Source: Malurus cyaneus samueli (Eukaryota; Chordata; Aves; Passeriformes; Maluridae). From it: DNA of 64,000 nucleotides. Position numbers and translations under genes: made by a program. The stretch is from NCBI GenBank assembly GCA_009741485.1, contig CM019214.1:52469310-52533309 (forward strand). Direction: 5' to 3'. The notes below the pieces were generated by a model. It was given only the letters and a program-made list of their open reading frames with translations, searched no databases and had not been told where the DNA came from. How positions within the stretch are numbered: position 1 is the first letter of the stretch; every line of letters begins with the position of its first letter. Shown here piece after piece: positions 13,001 through 25,000 of this stretch.

Positions 13001-16000
13001 ATTGCAGGTTGGTTAACTAATCTTTTCTTAATTTAGACCATGCGAGGTGTTAATTTAATTAATGAATTATTTTAATAAGTCTATTTTCTAAAATTAGAGC
13101 AACCTTGGCAGACACTCCAATAAGTTTAGAGTACTTCACATCAATTCATCTTAAGTTAAAGCTTTCTATTAGAAGCTTTTGCATGTGCAGAGCTTCTTTA
13201 TTTAACAGTCTTTGCTTTGCTCACACTCTCTTTTTCATTGACTTTGCAGCATCAGTTGAATATGAAAGAGTATTTGCATTAGCAATATACATAACTGTGG
13301 AACGGAAATTGCAAAGCAGTTTTTAATTTTTTATGCAGTTTAATGTTTTGGTTTTTTTTAATTTGAGTAAATATCTAATGAAATGTTCTAAGCTATATGC
13401 AAATTGCATTTCTGCAGGGAAGGAAGTCTTCTTCAGGCAATTCTGCAGCATTGACTACAGAGGTGCCCTCCCAGGTAAATTATACAGTGTTTGTATTATA
13501 AATAAGTGGAAAATATTAATCAAGGTTTTTGCAAAGGAGTGTGTTACATTACTAAATCGATTAAGGAGCAAAGTTAGACATACATTGTTGGAGTCTCCAA
13601 ATTTTCTGAAGTGGTTCTAGAGAAAGAAAAGAATAAACATTTCACAAACCAAGTAGCAAAATGAAGTAGTATTGAAGGACTTTGCAAGATATAGATCAAT
13701 CAGCAGCAATTACTTTTACTTTTCCTTCCTTCCAATATAATATTTTTCTTTTTTTTTTAAATGCAGAATAGCTGTTTAACTCAAGTAGCATAGCACTAAA
13801 TTTGAACCATATTCTTTATGTTACTGAGACAATCATTGTTCAATCAAAATTCTCCAGTTAATCACTTTGATTAACAGTGTTTTGTTTTCAGCACAACCAT
13901 AAAACTCAGTTACAATGAGCTACTTACTAGTCTTAGCTCCACTGCAATTTTTTTTAAAGTGTTCTGTTAAGTGTGTTCAATCAGCTGGGAACTGAGGCAA
14001 AAAACTCTGGAAGTTTACATATCATGTTTAGCTATGGAAGGCTAGAATCACATCTCAGAATAACAAAGATATATAAATAACCCTGACCAAGAAAACCCAC
14101 CTACTCATGATTGCTGGACTCCCTTCCCGAGGATAGCAGAGCAGTCACCATTCTCAGATTTGAAGATGTAGATGGCATAGTTCTTTGCTCAGTCCTTTAG
14201 ACTGATAGTAACCTTTAGAAACTGCTTATTACCATCTACGCATGGCACTTTATTTCCTGAATTTCACAGGCAAGTAAAAGGCTTTCCTTTGTTAACTATT
14301 TTTAGTTATAAAAATATTTACAATTTGAAAGCGCTTTCACATCTTCAAAGCTCTTAAAAAAGATAAACCAAGTAAACACTACATGCCCATCACATTTTTT
14401 ACCAACTGTTCCTGATGATGGCATTATTAGAGCATCCAGAAAGGGTCATGAAAGCTTAAGAAAGAATATGCCTGTATTTCAATCTTCTTTGAGTTATGAG
14501 ACTAGACTAGTGTTGAGAAGAATACAGGAATTCCAACTTGCTGTTGGAAGCTGGGTGGATGCCACATAGAACATTATCCTATGCTTTCAAAGTTACCATG
14601 ATCTTATCAATATTGAAATGAAGCCAGATAAATTCTTCTCAGTTGGCACACTGAGAACATCTAGTAAGGACTGACTTCAAAGAAGATAAACTTTAGCATC
14701 TAGGAGCCATCTTTCTGCTGGGTGGAGAGTGACTTTGAATCCTGGCCAACAGATAGATAGTAGTAAACACAGAATTAGATTAAAAATAATTACTAATGTT
14801 GGGTTTGAGTTTTCCAGTGCCAGAGATTCCATAAACTCCCTGGGCAATAGTCTACCAAGGCTTATACCTAACATGACAGTGTATCCATTCATTTCTGTTT
14901 CATTTAATTTTCATCATTGCTGTACACGAAACTCATGTTAGAAGTTTCCCAGTTAAAACTAGGGAAGCTGAAGGCCATGCTGCAGCCAATAGGGGACATA
15001 ACCAAAGAATACAATGAAAGCTTATTATTAATATTTTAAACCATCCATATTCTGCTTTTAGATAACAGAACAAGAAATGTTCCATGTTCTCTTCATATTC
15101 TGCCAGAAAACAACCACAGCTTCAGAAATAAACATTAAACATTCTGCAAGCAACTTTAGTTTGATCTTTTGTTCTAAGCTATTTCTGTGCTGACAGGGCA
15201 CCAAGTAGATTTTGAGGGTTTCTTTCACACTGTTACCCAAAAGAGCCAAGGGTTAACCCCTGACCAAAACCAAATGGCACCAACAGATTCTTACCCTTAT
15301 TCCCAGTCTCTCTAGAGCACATTTGCCTTGAGGAAAATTAACTGGAATAATCCAAAGTGAAACCATGAACAAAGAATGCAAGCATGATAAAAAAACTTTG
15401 GGAGCACTTATGTAACCTCAAGTTGCTGGCACTTTGAATATTCAAGCCCCAGACAATGATGGGCATCAGGCTGCAAAGAGCCCAAGCAAGCACTTAGGCA
15501 TGGGATACTTTCCCTTTTCATGGAATCTTACACATCAAACTCAGTCCATCAAAGAACTGTGCTGCTTTCTTGCTCCCCAAATCATCTCTAGACAAGAGTT
15601 AGGAAATAACCAGCGATCACTAATACACACCGTTTGCTTTCCAGTGTTTCTGTCGGTGTCTTGCTACTCGAAACTGGGGGAGGCATCCAAGATTGCCTGT
15701 AAATTTTAATAAATAAATTTTTGAGTATTAATTTAGTTTAATGCTCTGGGACTGAACTGCACACTGTGAATGCCAGAATAGAAGTGATGTAAGAATACTT
15801 GAAACTTTTCTTAAATTATCAGTATTTTCAAAGACTGCATGTTGATACGTTTTAGACTATTCATTTACAGAAAACTGAATGGAATAGAAAATAATACAGT
15901 GATTTTATTTATTGCGAAAAATATATTCCATTACTCTTGGTGGTCTTTTCTGAAATCTGAGTGGTACAAATGAATGGATCATTCATGGAAAGGACAACCA

Positions 16001-19000
16001 GATAAAATGCACAAAGGAAAGGGTGTCAAGTATCAACACAAGGAGCACAATCAGGCTATTGGAAGTCACATAAACAGCACAAGCACTTGCAGTTCCTTTA
16101 ATTGTTGGGGTTTTTTTACCCTCAAAACTATCAATCCAGCAATTGTTTGTGTGGTAAAAACAATTACACCAGAAGCAGTGCAATTCATTGATGGCCCTCC
16201 ATATCTGCCAAGAGCTTGGACTGAAAACACCATAAACTTCCACCAAACAAACAGGTCTGTTAATATAAATATGATGACTTTTAAATTTCTACATTCATTA
16301 TTCTACTGATCACATTTTAAATGCATGAAATATGAGATATGAAATATGGAGTATGAAATATGGAATATAAAATCACAAATGAACTGAATTTGCAGCTGGG
16401 AATATGCAGAAAAATATGGCTATCACCATCAGTACATTTTAAGTTATAAATATACTTAGTTCTACACTCTGCTTTTATTCTTGTCTAGATAATACTATCT
16501 GAAATCTGGATTTTTGAAGGTAGCTGTGTATCATTCAGGAAACTGTGATTCATATGCACTGCAACAGCACAGGTCAAGTTTGGCATCAGAGATTTCACAA
16601 TTACAGTGAAATATGACTCTTTAAATCTGGACATTGAAAATGCGTACTCCAGCTGAGTTAGAGGCTGCATCCAAGGGTGTGCACCAGCTGTACCATGCTC
16701 ACCAGGCTCACAGAACTGGCTCTACAGAGACAACCTTTAAACACATGTAAAAAGACAGAGGATGTAAAAGCTTAATTCTTGAGGGTTGCTGAGGACTTCA
16801 AGCATGCTGGAGGAGGAAGTTGGTAATGTTTTTTTAATGTAACTGTGATACATTACTGAGGCTTAATACAATGCTATATATCCTCTGGCAAGCAAGCAGT
16901 GGTAATTAATACCTTTTTTTCTTGATTGGAGAAGTGGCTGCAGTGTTTGTGGATGCTGCATTAGGAGTCCAAGATTGTCTGTTAAGGAAATATACTTAGT
17001 GAGCTGATCTTCAAAAAGAGTATCATTTAAAATTATTTTTAAAATTAAAAGAAATCATATTTCTCCCATCAGAATTATACAAATGTGTATGGTAAATGCT
17101 ATAACTATGTTTATATAAGCCAACTAAATTTTGGGAATTCCTCAAAGGACACAAGATGGGGGAGAACTTAAGGGGTTCTGATGTTTAGAGGGTAGCTGCA
17201 TTTTTTCTTGATATCCAAAGTAATTTCTGACTTCTTAAAATTTAGACTTCTATACCTACACTTTAGTCTTCAATCAATATAATAATAATAATATCTTTAA
17301 TATTAATACTTTAAATTTTACACTTCTTGTTCAAGTAAGATGCTTTATGTTACAGTATGTCTGTAAAACTAAATTATATAAAATCCAAGACAGTGATTTC
17401 TCATGAAATTCATCAAAAAGTTATTGTCTTATGCTCTGCAATTCTTAATGATAGTAATTAACAATTCAAAATGACAATAATTGAAGAATAAAGCTTTACA
17501 AATTATTTTACTGCTCTCTGGCAGGAAAACACATACACAGTTTAAGTCTCTCTGAAGTCCCACTTCAAAATTATTGTTGGTCTGTTAAAAAACCATCTCT
17601 AGAAAAAAACCCATAAAATACAATTTATATGATGCTCCATGTGTCATCATCACTATGATTTACAACATAATGGTGCAAAATTATAATTTGAAAGAATGAC
17701 CTCAGTTGAACTTTAAATGCCAGAGATACTAATTTGCTCTTCAGAGTGATAGCTCAACTCTTCACAAGATGACTTTTAATTGCTGTGCTCTCTAACAACT
17801 ATGTTATGTGTAATTTATTACTGACAGAACTCAGCTGACATTGACGAAAGCACAAAGCGATGCATTTGTCCATTTAAACTTACAAGTATGGAGGCTGAGT
17901 TCTTCTGAGTTACCTTACTTAAATAAAACTTTCAATGAGGTGTAAGTTTTTTAGAAAATAATTTTTCAGAGTTGTGGAATCATGTTGCATGCATAAAGTG
18001 GCCACCTCTGAATCATAGCAACTTTTTAATAGCTCACCAACAATATTGTGCTTATTTTAAATCAAAACTTCAAATTAAAATTTGTTTTAAACAAAAGAGT
18101 GTATTCCTGATAAAAGAAAAATTTTCCACTGGAAAAATCAGCTAGACTATCAAAAAAAAATTTTTTTTTTATGTTTTGGTACTCAGGTTTTCCACTGACA
18201 ATGCAAAATGCCATTTTCCACTTAAAGTATTAATCAGAATTTTTTTCATGTATCCTTCCTCGGAATTATGTCTTATATTAAGTAGATTTTATGCAGAGAA
18301 GTCTAGAGCTCTAGAATATACCCACACTTTTCAAAATGCTCTTATCCTTCCTTTTGTTTGTATTTAAAATACTGTTATTATTAAATAATCATTATGTTGA
18401 GTAAATGTGTCAGCTGAGCTGGTCTTCCTTTTATTCTGTGTGGAGAAATAGGCTTCTTTAAGCAAAATTCTTCTTATTCTAAAGAAAATGTTTCTTCTCC
18501 TCACCAGCTAAAAAAGAGTCTACAATAATTCATATATAGATGGCTACATTCCAGAGGTCAAATGGTCAAATGGAGCCTACACTAGGCCATATGCCATACA
18601 AATAATTTCCCTATGTAGTCTTGGTACACACCTGAATTCTAACGTGATGATAACATATAATACTTAGATGATAATGCATGGTAAATGATACATGATGAAC
18701 TACAATTCATAATATTTAGATGATAAAATTTCTCAAATTCATACCTGTTGTTTTGCTTATGGTTCAGAGTGGGAGATTTATTTATTTTATCGGCATCATT
18801 TCCAGCTGGAATTCTGTCAGAAACACAGATACTATTTTTAATACACACTCTACATTTTTTAAAAATCCATTTTCAATAAAATCAAAAGATGGAGTATCAT
18901 TTTGCTCTGTGTACTGATTAAAAATATCCCAGAATCAAAACATATCTGTATAGAACAGAAGATTAAATTATATAAAATTAGTGCATTATTATCTGAAGAT

Positions 19001-22000
19001 TCTAGCACTCTGAAAAAGTTTTTTCAAATGTGATATTCAAGCAATAATACTGTATTAAGCCTCACTGTTGCTAACAGTTAATTTATTACAACTCCTTTGA
19101 ATTAGGTCAGAATACCAGAAAAAGAACAATCTTCAGTCAAGCAATACACACAGAACTATTGCCTTTTCCTCTCCCTCACCATCCCTAGAGAGACGTAAGA
19201 GTGTTGTTTTCTTTACAGATTTCATAGATCAATGTAATGTGAAAATAATCTGCTGCAAAATCCCTGGCAAAGCATGGTATTGACCTACAGGAATAACTTC
19301 TATGAATGAAGCTGGATTATTTGTACTTGAATTGATTTCATTAAGCCATGAATTTACATGAAGAAACAACCACATGATTTTTCAAGCCCTTTAGGAATTC
19401 TACAGTTGTTGCCTAAAACCCCTCAAAATTTACACAGAAAACACCATGTATGTATCATAGCAGAAGCAGATTAAATTCTTATTTTAGTCCAGCTTTCTTC
19501 AGTAAGAACAGGGGACTCTGAAAAGCTGAAAGTGAAGTACTTAGAAATAGAGGACAAATACTAAATTGAAAGGGTTATCTTAAGTATTTGGTTAAATCAG
19601 CTGAAACACATCTTGAGCTACAATTTATATATAAATTTTAAGATTTTAATTACTCCTACCATCTATAAACTGAAGCTATAGATGCAAGATAATTGACCCT
19701 AGAACTATAATCTGATGTTACATATAAAATATTTTGTATCCTGCCTTCAAGCAGCACAGAATACTGTTGTATTTAATGAAAAGCCTTCCAGGGAATTCTG
19801 AGACACGATCTGCATCACTGTGTGCTCTGCATGTTTTGTAAATCTTAAAAGACCGCGCTCATGTCAGGGCAGCTTGTGGCTGAGACAGCAGCTACAGTTG
19901 CTGGGAAGATCGCTAGAGGGCTCACTAAACCTGCTGGCATAGCTGCGGGTGCAAACCCGAGAGTTCTTTCTCATTCCCCACTCGCCAATGAAGAAGCATT
20001 TCTTTCACATTTCATTGTATATTTTCAATATTCCAGCACAATGATTTATATAGCTTTATATTTTCTCGTTTAAAAACCTTTAATGGTTCTATCTGTCGCC
20101 CATTTTATTTATTTTGAAAATAAGCCAGAAGAGAGGCACAGCAGAATTGTGAAAAGATGTTCTACTATACAGGTTGAAAACAGTAACTCCCTATTTTGCA
20201 GGATAGAAGGCTCCCATTTTACACAATTTTATCTAGGCAGAAATTATTTTCCATATATGCAACAAGACTGTAAACAGGTCTGAGAAATCTCCAATATCAA
20301 GGTAATTCTTTTCTAGAAGCACCTACTAGGAACAGTCCTTTAGAGATTTTTCTGTGTTCCAAATACATGCTACATTTTCAACTCTGCATTTGAGTTTAGA
20401 ATGGGGAAAAAATACTGCTTTTTCACACAAGCAGATAAACAATATAGATGTTCTGCAAACTGGTCTGGTCTAAGTTTGGAGAGTTCCATACTATGGCTGT
20501 GCTTGTCAGAAATAATTCATAAGAAAATAATGGAATCATACCAAGCAGAGAACATCCTTCACAGGGGAAGCAGAAGTACCAAAACCAACTACAGAAAAAA
20601 AAGGTGCTAAGGGAAGATACATCACCACACCCTTTTCTGTCTTAGGTTGCAAATTTGAGGAGTTGTAGAACTTGTGGTCATTCCCTCTAAAACTTCCTCC
20701 TGGCAACAGGTATGCACAAATTAATCCTGGAATGGCTGTATTCCACAGTTTTGAGAAGACCATTGATTACTGAGGAATATAAACAACTTGACCACAACTT
20801 ACTCATTGTGATAATTTCAAAGCAGAAGCATCATTATCTACTCCACTTATGGTATGTTCTTCGTTAGTGATCTGAAGTGTATATTCACAACTAAAATCTT
20901 TTTTGGTATTCTCTGTCATCAGTTGCATATCACACGTAACCCTCTATGTTACATGTTTGTGTATATTAAAACACAATGATAGTCAGCTTACAACCTTAAA
21001 TATTTCAATATCTCAGCGTAAACCAAAAAGATATAGAATGCAAAAAGGCAGTGCTCCTCAGTGACACTATAGAAACTGGAATGGTCCTATGACTTCTAAA
21101 TTAGTAGTCAGGGTTTGAGGCACAAAGACCAAGCTTTAAAAATTGTTTTGAAGCGAATGACCACGTGGAAAAGTTTGACAGAGCAGGTACACGCTACTTA
21201 AATTTCCAAAAAGCTTCATAGAAATCTGTTTTAAATGCTCTTAAGTAAACCAATCTCCTGGTGGTAATAGAGAAAGCACTTCCATACAGAAATAACTGCT
21301 TAAAAGGTAGGAAACAAAGATTTGAAATAAGTGGCAAGTTTCCAGAGTGGGAGAAGAGGTTTGTACAAGACCTGTGTTTTTCCATATGTTCATTAATTGT
21401 CTGGAAAAAAAGAAGAGTGAGACAATGTTGCTTGCCAATGTCACTAATTCGTGGTAGTCAAAAAAATGGTGACTGGCAAAGCTTTCAGAATTAATCTGTT
21501 AACATGTCAGATTTCTAAAACGGCAGATGACAGTCAGTTTTCTTAAGATGCAAAGTAATGCCTGCCAAGAGAAACAATTGATCTCTGATCCAGCTATTAC
21601 CACACAGGAAAGAAATCTTGGCATTATATAGATAATGTTGTGAAATTTAAAACTCAATTCTCAGCAGCACTCAAAAGAGCAAATTCAATGTTATGAAGTA
21701 CAAGGGGAGGAATTGCAAATGAAATAGAAATCATTGTTATTAGTCCTCTGTATCTATAAAAGGTGTGCACCCATCTTAAATACCTACATGGATATTCAGA
21801 TCCCCAGATCAAAAACATTACATGGAAAGAAAAAAGACACAGAGAAGAGCAACAGGTAAATTGAAGTTATAGAATGACTTCCTTGTGATGAGTAAGCAAA
21901 TACAGCAGCATTTACTGGGCTGTAGAAGAATAAGCAGGATGGTGATACCCCACAAATCTCTAGCCTATTCTTTTTCAAACTTCTGTGGAGAAGGTAAATT

Positions 22001-25000
22001 TTATGTAACAATTTTGAAATGTTTATTACGACAGAAATAATAATCATGAAATAAAATTATACAGCGCTAAAAACCAACTAAACAAAGTGCACTTCTTTCA
22101 CAGGGCACTTTTCAGGGCTGGTTCTCATAGTCTCAGCATGCTTTGAATACCAGATGTTAGTGGTGGATGGATTTTGAAGATGCAACACAGAAAGAATTTG
22201 CAATCACAAGCATGGTGTTGTATTAACCCAACAGAGGTCAAGGCTGAACAGAACATTCAAATTAAGCACCTGTATGACAAACATGACTCTGATATTGGTA
22301 CTTATCATGGTATTTGCAAAGAACTATAGGTTTAGCCATGTTGTGCCTATCTGTTGGAGATATGACTACAATAGCTCCTTGAAAAGGAGGAAACTGGGGA
22401 GGAGTGGTTATCATCTGTGAAAAGACACATTTATGAGGACAAGAATACACAGAAACTGGTACCAAAAAAAAGGGTAAGATGTCAAAAGAACCTTTTCTCA
22501 AATCACATTTCCATTTATCTCAATCAAAATTCATGCAAAGATCCTTTGAAGTCTTTTCGTTAGACACTTAATAAATAAGAAAAGTTTTAAAAAGCACTGG
22601 CTTCATCCATTCTTTCATTTTTAAGACCTCTCACAGGTATGACAATCACAAAATACAGTACATACAGAAAAAAAGCCCTACCTGTCCAAGGTGGTATCAG
22701 ATCTATATCGTCCAAGTACAGGTTTCTGATCCTCCTTTTCGTTTATGTTACTGCTGTAACAAAAAGTTTAGAAATGCCACTTTGTTCACTGATTTTATTA
22801 AACAACTCACCATTAATTAGACAAATTATATGTCTCAGATTAAGGTATGACATAGGTTTTAGACCACCCAGGTGCCAATAGATCCAACCCTGTATCTATT
22901 GCAGTGATCAGTTATTTACACTGGAGTCAGATTTACTTTGAAAATATGTATAGACTAAAACTGAACAAAGCAAGCTCTTGCTATAACAGGAGGTAATAAA
23001 AGCGTACTCAGTTTTATTTGGTAATATAATTAGAAAGGCATTCAGATACTCCACCGTACCTGTGTAGACTATCTTGGGATTTATATTGGTTAAGCACAGC
23101 CCTTCCATAGTTTTCATCAGCACTTCAACAAAAGAGAAACAACAGTTAGTAAAACCTGGAGTATTAAAAATAGGTAACCTTTTCTTGGTGAAAGATTTCC
23201 GTCTTCAATCAGATTTCACATCTGTCCACTACCACTATAATTACACCAGCTGCAGAACACCACAGTAGAAGAAAAGATGTTTCAGTATCTAGAAGAATCC
23301 AGATATTTTGGAGTAAGAATTATCTCTTCCTACAAGCTGTTCATAGACCAGATAATGGTAACATGGTCTCAAGACATTGTTTCTGCCTTAATGCAAGTCC
23401 TAGTATTTACATTAGAGTAAATTTAAACTGATTCTGACTTAAGCTCCGTAAAAGAACTTGCCAAGATTTATAATCTTCTTGCTTGTAAAAAGAAAGAATC
23501 AGATCATAATCTTGCAACCTAAACATGTGAAATCCACGTGAACTTCATCAAAGAACTTCATCAAATACACAGCACTCAAAAGTCCCAATGAAAAATAAAG
23601 TCAGTGTAAATTCAGCAACATAATATTTCCAAAAGGCAATCAATACCTCATCAAGATAAATAAATAAGAGTTATTTAATTCAATTCCCCTATTTCTGGTT
23701 GATACAATCCATGCAAAAGTAGACATTCTATATAAAGGTTCATGGCATACTGAACAAAATATGGAAGAAATGCATTTTGTATTTTTCTTACCTTTCCTCC
23801 TCAGGTCTCTTCTTTATCCAACTGTTATCTTGCAAAAGGGTGCGTCGTTTGTTAATATCATGAGTAGCCTGTTGTCTGCTTTTAATTGCAACAGAGGGGC
23901 TCTTCTTATCTGCAAATGCAGGGAAACATGTCTTGAAAATGAACACATAGAATAAAAGTACTATTGCTTAGGTTGAACTATGCAAAGGTTTAATACAGAT
24001 TGAATTTTCAGTTTTCGCATCAGTTTAGTGCAAATCGCTTCCTTGAAAAGTTTGTGGCTTCAGCCTTGAAGGGCTTGCAGAAGCCCAGCTTAGCAAACTA
24101 AATTCAGTTTCATCCTTAATACGAAACTGCTTCGCCTATTTCCAGTGTAAACACATTTCACAGATCTGATAAAGGAATTATGAAATTTACATACCAGAGT
24201 AATCCCAGGAAAGTCAAACTAATGAATCCTATTTCCTGGGGTGTTGTCTATGGAGATTTTTTTTTATTTACAGATGTGTGACAGCATGCAAATTTTGAGC
24301 GAAGGCTGATCTTGAGTTGACCACATGGCCATCCAATGACACCCAGCCCAAAATATGTGGATTTTCGTGTTTCTCAAAGAGCAGGACTCCCTCTGAAGCT
24401 TTTTCCTCAATGAACAATTTATTTTCTAGTCAGCTACCTTGTTTTACTGAACCATAAGAAAACCAATACCTTTAAGATCTATACCTTTATTTCAAATTTA
24501 ACTAAAATTGGTGTATGGTTTGAAAGATTATTGGGGGATACAGACAGACATTCACACTGACATTTTGAACAAACATGGGACCCTTATTTATTTATGAAAA
24601 CAACCTAAAATATCTTTGTCCCACAATGCTGATACTTATTTTATTGGTCCAAAAATGCTGATATTCATTATATTGGGGAACTAATGATACAATAGTCACT
24701 TCATTTGGGAGAATATGGATTCTTCCCTATATTAGAAAGTTGAGGTTTATCCCCTTTGGTTTCATTTCATGAGGGTTTTGGCCCTTTTTGAAAGCAAAAA
24801 TATGCAATGACTTTTGGCCTGTTTGAGGTGACAGGAAATATTGATGGGGTATTTTAACATTGCCTATTAAAATGAAAATCTAGAAGTTCAGACCAAATAG
24901 AAATCCATTTTTTTTTGATTGTGCAATTTGTCCCAAATTTTTCCAGACAACAGAAGATGAAAAATCAAATACACAATATATTTGTTAATAGAAGCAATTA

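Larger units (their letters stand above)
15697..18744. other. SCEL introns around the exon 16978-16913
   Basis: AT-rich. It holds an imperfect GAAATATGGAGTAT-type repeat at 16326-16370 and an AATAAT run near 17278-17292. No other exon recognised; mammals have one more short segment (MFRSLEV) here, of which I see no trace. Confidence 0.5.
18814..22681. other. SCEL intron
   Basis: Contains an old CR1 reverse-transcriptase remnant (about 21420-21860) and a CpG-bearing patch (19845-20000), listed separately. No extra exon is accepted. Confidence 0.55.

Noticed and set aside
20536..20763. Minus-strand frame with a loose match to the sciellin linker
   Set aside because: The acceptor is poor, and a better exon for that segment lies at 18813-18745.
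22262..22501. Minus-strand frame with a good acceptor (TGTGTCTTTTCACAG) and a proline-rich start
   Set aside because: From phase 2 it stops at once, no matching donor follows, and the SSPVSS-like reading in another frame would be out of order in sciellin.
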